Of a DNA stretch of 45,264 nt, positions 1 to 7,797 are shown in pieces. Below the pieces are notes generated by a model. That model searched no databases. It had not been told where the DNA came from and was given only the letters and a program-made list of their open reading frames with translations. Every line of letters begins with the position of its first letter. Positions within the stretch are counted from its first letter, which is position 1. The DNA comes from Bacteroidota bacterium (GTDB lineage Bacteria > Bacteroidota > Bacteroidia > Bacteroidales > TTA-H9): assembly GCA_003250395.1 (NCBI GenBank), contig QKGM01000055.1:1-45264 (forward strand). The letters run 5' to 3'. A program made the position numbers and the translations under genes.

Positions 1-435
1 CTTTGGCGTTGGCTTTGGCTTTGGCTGCTGACACGAGCTATTTGCGGGGTGATTGTTACACGGAGAGCCACGGAGAACCACAGAGGGCCACAGAGCTAAG
101 AATTAATTCTCTCTGTAATGCTATGTAATTTACTGAATGACTTTGGTATTGGCTTTGGCGATGGCTGGTGGTTTATATAAAAACTTTGACCTTAACATTG
201 ACTGCTGACACGAGACAAGGATAGTTCCATTGTTACAGCAAGAACGATAAATTTAAGAATCTCTTCTCTGTGCAACTCTGTGTCTTCTCTGTGCAACTCT
301 GTGTAATTTACTGAATGACTTTGGCGTTGGCTTTAGCTTTGGCTTTGGCATCAATAATTCATAGCAAAATAAGAAATACTGGACAGGGATTCAAAAGAAA
401 CTGTAACTTCGTTACCCTTAAGACACCCTACTACA
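1..435. repeat. Modular intergenic repeat region upstream of first secreted-protein gene
   Basis: No gene is seen here. The stretch is built from parts that recur downstream. Bases 1-160 match 2310-2469 almost exactly (tail of a hexanucleotide tract, then a module with 'acacgagctatttgcgg' and several cacggag/cacagag words). Bases 161-311 match 2134-2291 and 2470-2628 (module with ctctgtgcaactctgtg words). Bases 321-349 are a tract of 6-bp units of the form NTTGGC. Bases 345-393 form a boundary block that recurs at 2666-2714 and 4547-4595. A small palindrome GTAACttcGTTAC at 403-415 lies 20 nt before the GTG start and is kept in the second copy. Because base 1 already lies inside the repeated unit, the array probably continues upstream. 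Confidence 0.85.
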
Positions 436-2118
436 GTGCACCCGACCAATCACCCAACCTTTAACAAGCTGCCCAGGTTCCTCTGCCTGCTGATGATATT
501 GTTTCTGGCTAAGGGAGTAAACGCCCAGGGGGAGTGGAATAACTGGTATTTTGGAGAGTATGTAGGTCTGAATTTTCAATCGAATCCTCCTGCTATTTTG
601 CTTGATGGAGGATTAGGAGCTGAGGGAGGTACAGCCGTAATCTCTGATTCTTCTGGTCAACTCCTTTTTTACTCAAATGGTTATAGTATCTTTAACAGAA
701 ACCATACCTTGATGTTAAACGGAGGAGGCTTATATGGTGGTTCTGGGCTTTTTATGCATTGTGTTTATACAACTCCCTTCATTGAAGACACAAACAAGTA
801 TTATGTTTTCACCATAGCTTTGAATCCATTCGCTGGTATATATGGATTATTTTACACTGTGGTAGATATGAGGCTTGATAACGGACTGGGTGGTGTAGTT
901 ACCGGTCAGAAAAACATACCTGTACCTGGTGGTAATATAGTTAAATCTGTTATTTTTGGCATCAGACATACAAACAAAAGAAACTTTTGGCTTATCACTC
1001 AGGAGTATGTTAGTACCAACGTCAACCGGTATCTTGTTTTCCTTGTTGACAAGAATGGTATTCATCCACCAGTGATCAGTAACAGTTCCGTCCTGGTTGC
1101 AGAAGCCTCTGGCAATTCTCATTTTGCGATCAGCCAGTCGGGGACAAAGCTGATAGGACAGTATGGGAAAAAGATATTGGAGAACTGCAGCTTCAACGCT
1201 TCAACAGGTGTAGTTACTCCATTATTCACTTTTTCCTTCCCAGAACCTGCCGGGTTGGAATTAACCCTTTGTTTCTCCTGGAGCGGAAATAAACTGTATG
1301 TTTCACAATGGGCAAGTGGATTACCACCTTATAAATACTATTTATACCAGCTTGATGCCTCCTTAACTGATTCAGCCGCCTTTGCAGAGTCACTGGTTCA
1401 GGTTAGTAAATGCAATTATTTTGGTGTACTTGCATTAGGTAAAGACGCTAAAATCTATATGACGGAAAGAAACGATGATGGGTTTATGCACCATAACGAT
1501 TCAATCAGTGTTATTCGTAACCCGGAATTACCGGGTAAGTTTTGCAATTTTGAAGAAAGTGCCATGAGCCTGCAGGGAAGGGAGTGCAGAGATGGCTTGC
1601 CACGTTTCCTCCAGCGCTACTTCGCCTACATCAACCACGCTGGTTACTGCCAGGGGATGCCGGTTACCTTTGAACCCAATACATGGCCTCCACCCGATTC
1701 ATTGTGGTGGGACTTTGGAGACCCCGCAAGCGGTACTGCCAACTTCTCGAACGACAGCACTCCTGAACACATCTTCAGCTCTGCAGGGACATTCACGGTG
1801 CAGATGATCGTCAGGCATATCGACATGCGATATGATACCGCTACTGTAAACATCACGATAGAACCACAACCCTCCCCGAACCTCGGGCCTGATCGTACGG
1901 TCTGCGAAAACCAGACCGTGATACTCGATGCCGGTTTTAATCCCCAATGGACCTACCTCTGGAGCACCGGGGCAACAACCAGTTCCATAGCAGTCAGCAA
2001 CAGCGGGACGTATGGTGTTACCGTTACCTCCCCCAACGGGTGTACAGGAAGCGACACCGTGGTGCTGAGCATCCTGCCGGGCAGTACACCGTTGCCGAAG
2101 CAGATAAGGCATAACTGA
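436..2118 (+). CDS. Secreted propeller + PKD/Ig-like protein, first tandem copy
   Basis: 560 aa, GTG start kept in the tandem paralogue; no in-frame ATG suits the signal peptide better. Signal peptide at residues 1-30 (basic KLPR, hydrophobic LLMILFL, cleavage A30|Q31). Residues 33-390 look like the beta-propeller-type N-terminal region common in T9SS type B cargo: an 'NNWYFG..AGLNF' opening, 'SDSSGQLLFYSNG' and 'VVDM.LDNGLGGV' signatures. Residues 395-480 form a PKD domain (WWDFGDP, PEHIFSSAGTFTV). Residues 481-547 form an Ig/PKD-like repeat (LWSTGATTSSIAV, GTYGVTVTSPNGC). The protein stops 13 residues later, without the roughly 90-residue gliding-motility-type C-terminal sorting domain usual for the family. 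Tandem with a close paralogue at 2757-4439. Role unknown; likely exported or cell-surface. Domain assignment is family knowledge, export is inference. Confidence 0.85.
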   Translation: MHPTNHPTFNKLPRFLCLLMILFLAKGVNAQGEWNNWYFGEYVGLNFQSNPPAILLDGGLGAEGGTAVISDSSGQLLFYSNGYSIFNRNHTLMLNGGGLYGGSGLFMHCVYTTPFIEDTNKYYVFTIALNPFAGIYGLFYTVVDMRLDNGLGGVVTGQKNIPVPGGNIVKSVIFGIRHTNKRNFWLITQEYVSTNVNRYLVFLVDKNGIHPPVISNSSVLVAEASGNSHFAISQSGTKLIGQYGKKILENCSFNASTGVVTPLFTFSFPEPAGLELTLCFSWSGNKLYVSQWASGLPPYKYYLYQLDASLTDSAAFAESLVQVSKCNYFGVLALGKDAKIYMTERNDDGFMHHNDSISVIRNPELPGKFCNFEESAMSLQGRECRDGLPRFLQRYFAYINHAGYCQGMPVTFEPNTWPPPDSLWWDFGDPASGTANFSNDSTPEHIFSSAGTFTVQMIVRHIDMRYDTATVNITIEPQPSPNLGPDRTVCENQTVILDAGFNPQWTYLWSTGATTSSIAVSNSGTYGVTVTSPNGCTGSDTVVLSILPGSTPLPKQIRHN

Positions 2119-2756
2119 GGGTTGGCGTTGGCGATGGCTGGTGGTTTATATAAAAACTTTGACCTTAACATTGACTGCTGACACGAGACAAGGATAGTTC
2201 CATTGTTACAGCAAGAACGATAAATTTAAGAATCTCTTCTCTGTGCAACTCTGTGTCTTCTCTGTGTAACTCTGTGTAATTTACTTAATGACTTTAACAT
2301 TGACATTAACTTTGGCGTTGGCTTTGGCTTTGGCTGCTGACACGAGCTATTTGCGGGGTGATTGTTACACGGAGAGCCACGGAGAACCACAGAGGGCCAC
2401 AGAGCTAAGAATTAATTCTCTCTGTAATGCTATGTAATTTACTGAATGACTGTGGCATTGGCTTTGGCAATGGCTGATGGTTTATATGAGAACTTTGACC
2501 TTAACTTTGACTGCTGACACGAGACAAGGATAGTTCCATTGTTACAGCAAGAACGATAAATTTAAGAATCTCCTCTCTGTGCAACTCTGTGTCTTCTCTG
2601 TGCAACTCTGTGTAATTTACTGAATGACTTTAACATTGACATTAACTTTGGCGTTGGCTTTGGCTTTGGCATCAATAATTCACTGCAAAATAAGAAATAC
2701 TGGACAGGGATTCAAAAGAATATGTAACTTCGTTACCCTTAAGACACCCTACTACA
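2119..2756. repeat. Intergenic modular repeats between the tandem secreted-protein genes
   Basis: No gene. The region begins three bases after the reading frame with an NTTGGC hexamer tract. It carries module X twice (2134-2291 and 2470-2628, offset about 336 bp) around one module Y (2334-2451). A composite hexamer tract at 2291-2332 passes through TTTAAC, ATTGAC, ATTAAC, TTTGGC and GTTGGC. The boundary block is at 2666-2714 and the GTAACttcGTTAC palindrome at 2724-2736. Compared with 1-435, this copy has an extra module X and a 12-base longer hexamer tract before the gene, which shows that these blocks gain and lose units. Confidence 0.85.
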
Positions 2757-4439
2757 GTGTACCCGACCAATCACCAAACCTTTAACAAGCTGCCCAGGTT
2801 CATCTGCCTGCTGATGATATTGTTTCTGGCTAAGGGAGTATTTGCCCAGGGGGAGTGGAATAACTGGTATTTCGGGAATAAAGCAGGTCTGAATTTTCAA
2901 CCAAATCCCCCTTCTGTACTATTAAATTCCGGCTTGAACTACCAGGGAGGCATCGCTGTCGTATCCGACTCATCAGGACAACTCCTCTTTTATTCAAACG
3001 GATTCCGTATCTATAACAGGAACCATACCCTGATGCTAAACGCAGATGGACTCGCTGGTATAATGGGGCCATTCTTGCAAACAGTGTATGCAGCTCCATT
3101 CATAGACGACGCAAATAAGTACTATGTTTTTACTATAACGACTAACCCAACCACAGGTGAATTTGGATTATTTTACAGCGTTGTGGATATGACACTCGAT
3201 AACGGACTGGGAGGAGTAGTTGCCGGACAAAAAAACATTCATGCACCAGGTGGCGATATTGTTAGATTTGTCATTAAGGGTATCAGGCATGAAAATAAAC
3301 GAGACTTCTGGCTTCTAACGCAAGAATATTTGAGTTCCAATATCAATCGCTATCTTGCTTTCCTGGTTGACCAGAATGGCATACACCCTCCGGTAATCAG
3401 CAACAGTTCTGTTCCAAGGTCTCTGGCATACGGTAATTCACAATTCGCGATTAGCCAGTCGGGAACAAAACTGATTGGCCAGTATGGATCTCAGATTCTG
3501 GAAAACTGCAATTTCAATGCAGCAACCGGTGTAGTCACACCCCTGTTTACTTTTTCTTTCCCGGAATTAGCCTTGTTTGAATTGACAATGTGTTTCTCAT
3601 GGAGTGGGAATAAATTGTATGTTTCACAATGCAAAAGCGAATATCCGTCATATAGCTACTTTTTATACCAGCTTGATGCTTCTTTAACCGATTCGGCTGC
3701 CTTTGCTGCATCACTGGTTAAGATTAGTAGATGTAATTATTTTGGTGTACTGGCGATGGGGAAAGACTCTAAAATTTATATAACCGAAAGAAGTGAAAAT
3801 GGATCTATACATAATAAGGACTCTCTAAGCATAATTCACAACCCTGAATTGCCAGGCAGTTCTTGCAACTTTGAAGAAAACGCAATCAGCCTGCAGGGGA
3901 GGGAGTGCAGAGATGGCCTGCCCCATTTCCTCCAACGCTATTTTGCCTACATCAACCACGCTGGTTACTGCCAGGGAATACCAGTTACCTTTGAACCCAA
4001 TACATGGCCTCCACCCGATTCACTCTGGTGGAACTTCGGGGATCCGACAAGCGGTACGGCCAACTTCTCCAACGACAGCACTCCTGAACATATCTTCAGC
4101 TCTGCAGGGACATTCACGGTGCAGATGATCGTCAGGCATATCGACATGCGATATGATACAGCTACTGTTAACATCACGATAGAACCGCAACCCTCCCCGA
4201 ACCTCGGGCCTGATCGTACGGTCTGTGAAAACCAGACCGTGATACTCGATGCCGGTTTTAATCCTCAATGGAGTTACCTATGGAGTACAGGGGCAAAAAC
4301 CAGTTCCATAGCAGTCAGCAACAGCGGGACGTATGGTGTTACCGTTACCTCCCCCAACGGTTGTACTGGAAGCGACACCGTGGTGCTGAGCATCCTGCCG
4401 GGCAGTACACCCCTGCCAAAGCAGATAAGACATAACTAA
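2757..4439 (+). CDS. Secreted propeller + PKD/Ig-like protein, second tandem copy
   Basis: 560 aa, the same length as the first copy, also with a GTG start. Signal peptide ends at A30|Q31 (KGVFAQG). Domain order is the same: propeller-like region 33-390, PKD 395-480, Ig-like 481-547, a short tail ending KQIRHN, and no T9SS sorting domain. By eye, the signal peptide and the last ~190 residues are almost identical to the upstream copy at DNA level. The propeller region is only about three-quarters identical in protein and carries many silent differences. A tandem duplication followed by divergence in the middle and homogenisation (or cassette exchange) at the ends would explain this. Function unknown; probably extracellular binding or adhesion by analogy with PKD proteins (inference). 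Confidence 0.85.
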   Translation: MYPTNHQTFNKLPRFICLLMILFLAKGVFAQGEWNNWYFGNKAGLNFQPNPPSVLLNSGLNYQGGIAVVSDSSGQLLFYSNGFRIYNRNHTLMLNADGLAGIMGPFLQTVYAAPFIDDANKYYVFTITTNPTTGEFGLFYSVVDMTLDNGLGGVVAGQKNIHAPGGDIVRFVIKGIRHENKRDFWLLTQEYLSSNINRYLAFLVDQNGIHPPVISNSSVPRSLAYGNSQFAISQSGTKLIGQYGSQILENCNFNAATGVVTPLFTFSFPELALFELTMCFSWSGNKLYVSQCKSEYPSYSYFLYQLDASLTDSAAFAASLVKISRCNYFGVLAMGKDSKIYITERSENGSIHNKDSLSIIHNPELPGSSCNFEENAISLQGRECRDGLPHFLQRYFAYINHAGYCQGIPVTFEPNTWPPPDSLWWNFGDPTSGTANFSNDSTPEHIFSSAGTFTVQMIVRHIDMRYDTATVNITIEPQPSPNLGPDRTVCENQTVILDAGFNPQWSYLWSTGAKTSSIAVSNSGTYGVTVTSPNGCTGSDTVVLSILPGSTPLPKQIRHN

Positions 4440-4600
4440 GCGTTGGCTTTGGCATTGGCGATGGCGTTGGCTTTTTTTGAGAACTTTGACATTAACTTTG
4501 ACATTGACTTTGGCGTTGGCTTTGGCGTTGGCTATGGCGTTGGCTTTTGGCATCAATAATTCGTAGCAAAATAAGAAATACTGGACAGGGATTCACAGGA
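4440..4600. repeat. Hexanucleotide tracts and third copy of the boundary block
   Basis: Directly after the second secreted-protein gene there are two runs of 6-bp units: NTTGGC-type at 4441-4471, and mixed TTTGAC/ATTAAC/TTTGGC/GTTGGC at 4484-4547. The boundary block then follows at 4547-4595 (catcaataattc..., ggacagggattca). After the block the sequence no longer matches the gene starts, so this is either the downstream edge of the array or the scar of a lost third gene copy. Confidence 0.8.
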
Positions 4601-5138
4601 ATCTCATCAATGTTTACCTCCACAATTTTACAATTCAACTCTGTGTAACAACAGTGGGTGCTTAAACAAAAAGATCATAACTGGCTTTGATCCTGTTTAA
4701 GCTCAAAACCCGCATTGTTCTTACATTTTTCCTGAGAGTATGATCCCGCAAAAATATATTGTACAGTCAATATGAGAATCAGACTCTCCGGTACAATTTT
4801 TGTAATATCGGGGTATGCATTTAATAGGACATAAAACTAAACCCAATCGAAAATCAAACATGAATAAACCCTTGCCGTTCGATTAATCAACGCTGAATCT
4901 ACGGTCGAACTTCGGTTCAACTTCGAAGACCACACTAAATATATCCAATTTCTTCAGCCAGGGCAAAGCCCTGATAAAATACGCCGGCTTTTCATAATAT
5001 CAGTTACAGGAAAACTACAGATTGCCTTCGTTCCGACAACTTAAATTATTGAATCCGATTATGGTAGTGCAGAAACATTAAATATGTTATTGCAGCCAGA
5101 ATCTGAACTGTGTGGCGATCTAAATCCAACAAAACAAA
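4601..5138. other. Gene-free stretch before tRNA-Lys
   Basis: No coding region could be supported in any frame. The only structured items are one copy of the 11-bp-period repeat element (about 4811-4929, minus orientation) and a perfect inverted repeat CAGGGCaaaGCCCTG at 4959-4973. The remainder is AT-rich and shows no recognisable RNA. Confidence 0.6.
4811..4929 (-). repeat. 11-bp-period tandem repeat element, copy 1
   Basis: Read on the minus strand, five consecutive 11-base units run from 4929 to 4875: TCTTCGAAGTT, GAACCGAAGTT, CGACCGTAGAT, TCAGCGTTGAT, TAATCGAACGG. Each unit has CG at positions 5-6. A tail follows from 4874 that contains TTCATGTTTGATTTTCGA and ends near ATTAAATGCATAC. 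The copy at 38569-38690 has the same five-unit register and the same tail. On the 5' side of the array (higher coordinates) lies a small perfect inverted repeat at 4959-4973. Confidence 0.75.
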
Positions 5139-5170
5139 CAGCCCCTCACGAATTATATCGCGAGGGGCTG
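5139..5170 (-). terminator. Terminator for tRNA-Lys
   Basis: Inverted repeat: CAGCCCCTC at 5139-5147 pairs with GAGGGGCTG at 5162-5170, extendable through a wobble pair to 12 bp. On the minus strand it is followed by a T-rich stretch. It lies 10 bases past the tRNA 3' end. Confidence 0.8.
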
Positions 5171-5180
5171 AATTAAAGTG

Positions 5181-5253
5181 TCTCCCCGATAGGGCTCGAA
5201 CCTATGACCCGTTGATTAAGAGTCAACTGCTCTACCAACTGAGCTACGGAGAG
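5181..5253 (-). tRNA. tRNA-Lys (anticodon CTT)
   Basis: The reverse complement begins CTCTCCGTAGCTCAGTTGG and folds as a complete 73-nt cloverleaf. The acceptor stem CTCTCCG pairs with CGGGGAG, the anticodon loop is CTCTTAA within a TTGA/TCAA stem, and the T-loop is GGTTCGAGCC. Discriminator base is A and CCA is not encoded. The anticodon CTT reads the lysine codon AAG. A terminator hairpin follows. Confidence 0.95.
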
Positions 5254-5332
5254 AAGTTTACCGTTGAAAACGGACTGCAAAGGTAAAAACTTTCGTTAAA
5301 TTATCGTCAATTCTAATCCCATCTTTTTGCTC

Positions 5333-5340
5333 TACCTTTG
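5333..5340 (+). promoter_or_regulatory. -7 promoter box of meaB
   Basis: TACCTTTG matches the Bacteroidota -7 consensus TAnnTTTG. The TTG that opens the longest reading frame (5338) lies inside this box, so transcription would start a few bases after 5340 and translation must begin at the ATG at 5356. No clear -33 element was found. Confidence 0.7.
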
Positions 5341-5355
5341 CAAAAAACCTCTGCG

Positions 5356-6441
5356 ATGGAAGGAAAAGAACACGAATTTAAATCGGCACTTAAAGTAAAT
5401 GAGGGCATTGAGCAGCCTCCACAGGTGAATGCCAATTATGTTAAAAACCTGAAACATAAACGGGCACTGTTATCTGTCGACGAATATTTCAAGGGTATTA
5501 TGGACGGCAACCGCACCATTTTAAGTCAGGCCATAACGCTGGTTGAAAGTTCGCTGCCCGATCATCACAACATTGCCCGACAATTAGTTGAAAAATGCCT
5601 CCCTTTCACCGGTAAAAGCATCAGACTTGGAATTACCGGGGTTCCCGGGGCGGGTAAAAGCACCTTTATAGAGGCATTCGGAAAATTTCTTACCAAAGAG
5701 AATCATAAAGTCGCCGTGTTGGCCATAGATCCGAGTTCGCAACGATCAAAGGGGAGTATCCTGGGCGACAAGACCCGCATGGAAGAGTTATCTGCCGACC
5801 ATAACGCCTTTATCCGCCCATCGCCAAGTGCAGGATCGCTGGGAGGAGTAGCACGCAAGACCAGGGAAACAACCGTCTTGTGCGAAGCGGCAGGATTCGA
5901 CATCATTATCATCGAAACGGTGGGAGTCGGACAATCAGAAACCGCTGTACACTCCATGGTCGATTTCTTCCTGTTGCTGATGCTTGCCGGTGCAGGGGAT
6001 GAATTGCAGGGGATCAAACGTGGTATCATGGAGATGGCCGATGCAATCGTTATTAACAAGGCGGATGGTGATAACAGGCAGCAGGCCAATCTGGCCCGGC
6101 AGGAATACCAAAGTGCACTGCATCTGTTCCCGCTTCCCCCTTCAGGCTGGAGCCCCGTGGTTGATGTCTGTTCTGCCCTGCAAAAGCAAAATATCGATAA
6201 AGTGTGGAATATCATAACCGATTACCTGAAACTGGTCAGGGCAAACGGTTACTTCTCCCGCAAAAGGATGGAGCAGGCACGTAACATCATGACTGAAGCA
6301 GTAGAACAGGAATTGCGCGACCGATTCTACCAGTATCCCGGCATTGTTGATCAGATGAACAGGCTGAGTGAATCGGTCGACAAACAACAAATCAGTTCGT
6401 ACGAAGCAGCAAGAAGATTGATTGAATTCTATACCAAATAA
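5356..6441 (+). CDS. meaB: Methylmalonyl-CoA mutase-associated GTPase MeaB (ArgK family)
   Basis: 361 aa from the ATG at 5356; an upstream TTG at 5338 was rejected because it lies in the promoter box. G3E-type P-loop GTPase that protects and gates B12 loading of methylmalonyl-CoA mutase in propionate/succinate interconversion. Visible motifs: Walker A GVPGAGKST near residues 95-104, the DPSSQRSKGSILGDKTRM segment, ETVGVGQSE (Walker B/switch region), and NKADGDN as the base-specificity motif; helical dimerisation region at the C-terminus. Length fits the family. The mutase subunits are not in this window, so the gene stands alone. It converges with the membrane protein at 6469-7542 with a 27-nt gap. 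Confidence 0.95.
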   Translation: MEGKEHEFKSALKVNEGIEQPPQVNANYVKNLKHKRALLSVDEYFKGIMDGNRTILSQAITLVESSLPDHHNIARQLVEKCLPFTGKSIRLGITGVPGAGKSTFIEAFGKFLTKENHKVAVLAIDPSSQRSKGSILGDKTRMEELSADHNAFIRPSPSAGSLGGVARKTRETTVLCEAAGFDIIIIETVGVGQSETAVHSMVDFFLLLMLAGAGDELQGIKRGIMEMADAIVINKADGDNRQQANLARQEYQSALHLFPLPPSGWSPVVDVCSALQKQNIDKVWNIITDYLKLVRANGYFSRKRMEQARNIMTEAVEQELRDRFYQYPGIVDQMNRLSESVDKQQISSYEAARRLIEFYTK

Positions 6442-6468
6442 ATACCACTAACCACCTTAAGAATTAGG

Positions 6469-7542
6469 TTATACCTGCTTTCTGATTTGTTTAAGGTGTT
6501 TTCTGGAATATACCCGCTTTATCCAGATTGGAAGAATAATAGCCCCGAAAAACAGATAGGGATAGAAGCTGATCAGGCGCCAGAGCAAGGCTAAAGAGGG
6601 TGCAAGCCCGTTGGGGATAAATTCACCCAGAAAACCATCAAAAATATACTCTGCCACGCCACTACCTCCCGGTGTCGGGCTGATAAGCATAATCACCCAC
6701 ATAATCAATTGCCGGGCATAAATAAGAAAATGATCATCAACCGAAGCAACCGTTAAAATCAACATGTTGACCACCCAAAAGCGGGCAGTCCATGAAAGAA
6801 ATGTTGAACCAAAAGCCTTAAGCCAAAAAGAAAACGAACGCCCTTTCAATTCCCTGCTGGTGATAATAATATCGGTACCAGAGTCAGCAGCACGCTGTCG
6901 CCATTTCCGCAGGAACGACAACGAGAACACTTTTAGGAGTATCCATTTGAAAGAACGGGGTCTGACGAATATTCCCAGATAGATTAATAGAATCATAAAG
7001 AGTATAAATCCATACCCTATCCAGAAAACACCTGCAGTTCCCCATTGGGTATTGAAGAGAAGGTACTGTCCGTCTGATTTAAACAAAAAAGTTGAGCCCG
7101 CCAGCAGAAAAGCCAACGGAACCATTACGACATAAAACAATTCATCGAGAAAAGCAGTTATCAATACGATGGCAGTACTTCTTCCGGCACTAATGCCTTC
7201 CTGCGCGATTATAAACATGGCAATTGCTGATCCCCCTACTACCGATGGGGTTACTGCTGACGAAAACTCCCAGAGCATAATGACCTGGAAACTCTGATAC
7301 CAGCTTAGCTTCTTATCACTCAGCAACCGGATACGATACATATAGGCCAGGTCACGGATTACCATCATCAGTAAGGCAACGGCAAGAAAGAATGTAGAAG
7401 TATAACTCCAGTTGATCCGGCTGAATGCGCCTGCATCAAAACTCCTGTACACCAGCCATGTGGCAACGCCCAGGCCAAGGAACACCGCGAGGGCAATCCT
7501 CCTGATATGGAAAATCTCAAAAATTTTACGCGCTCCTGACAT
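6469..7542 (-). CDS. Lysylphosphatidylglycerol synthase TM-domain (UPF0104/YbhN-like) membrane protein
   Basis: 357 aa with about eight hydrophobic segments spread over the whole length. It matches the pattern of the flippase-like LPG-synthase transmembrane family, including the 'WEFSSAVTPSVVGGSAIAMF' region, 'ELFYV' and the C-terminal 'SPTPGGSGVAEYIF' motif. Proteins of this family without the catalytic LPG-synthase domain are predicted inner-membrane lipid transporters of mostly unknown substrate. It begins at an ATG 17 nt downstream of a good -7 box and stands alone. Its exact function cannot be assigned from sequence. Confidence 0.85.
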   Translation of the reverse strand: MSGARKIFEIFHIRRIALAVFLGLGVATWLVYRSFDAGAFSRINWSYTSTFFLAVALLMMVIRDLAYMYRIRLLSDKKLSWYQSFQVIMLWEFSSAVTPSVVGGSAIAMFIIAQEGISAGRSTAIVLITAFLDELFYVVMVPLAFLLAGSTFLFKSDGQYLLFNTQWGTAGVFWIGYGFILFMILLIYLGIFVRPRSFKWILLKVFSLSFLRKWRQRAADSGTDIIITSRELKGRSFSFWLKAFGSTFLSWTARFWVVNMLILTVASVDDHFLIYARQLIMWVIMLISPTPGGSGVAEYIFDGFLGEFIPNGLAPSLALLWRLISFYPYLFFGAIILPIWIKRVYSRKHLKQIRKQV

Positions 7543-7559
7543 AGATCTGATAGGAAATC

Positions 7560-7589
7560 CAAAGTTACTAAATCCTCACTGCCCTCAAA
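7560..7589 (-). promoter_or_regulatory. Promoter of the LPG-synthase-like gene
   Basis: On the minus strand, TAACTTTG (7560-7567) fits TAnnTTTG, with a TTTG -33 element at 7586-7589 and an 18-nt spacer. The start codon is at 7542. Confidence 0.65.
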
Positions 7590-7701
7590 ACGGATGCAGT
7601 TGAATAAAGTAACCAAAGGGATTCAAAATAGTTTATTTCGGACACTTTGACAGGCGAATATTAACCTAACACGACAGTTTGACATTAAAATAAGCCCTTT
7701 T

Positions 7702-7718
7702 ATCCCATTTTTTGGGAT
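7702..7718. promoter_or_regulatory. Inverted repeat upstream of the small heat-shock gene
   Basis: ATCCCAtttttTGGGAT is a perfect 6-bp inverted repeat about 80 nt before the hsp20 start, just ahead of an imperfect -7-like TATAAAATTTG. It could be an operator; this is inference from position only. Confidence 0.35.
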
Positions 7719-7783
7719 CGGTATAAAATTTGAAAAACAAGAAGTCGTAAATGAAATTAAAAATAAATAACAAATTAAATTAC

Positions 7784-7789
7784 AGGAGG
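7784..7789 (+). promoter_or_regulatory. Strong Shine-Dalgarno of hsp20
   Basis: AGGAGG lies 8 nt before the ATG at 7798. It fixes the start and stands out, since most genes of this window lack such a site. Confidence 0.8.
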
Positions 7790-7797
7790 ATAAAACC

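Noticed and set aside
4278..4556. Minus-strand frame with alternating KANAKANAKVNVKVN-type repeats
   Set aside because: It is the translation of the hexanucleotide tract in reverse and runs into the PKD gene on the other strand; no promoter or family support.
1..4600. CRISPR array or insertion sequence as explanation of the repeats
   Set aside because: Repeat modules are of unequal size without regular spacers, there are no cas genes, and no transposase frame or terminal inverted repeats are seen.
4730..4750. Possible thiamine riboswitch because of CTGAGA followed by GATCCCGC
   Set aside because: The other conserved parts of the TPP aptamer and a downstream thiamine gene are missing.
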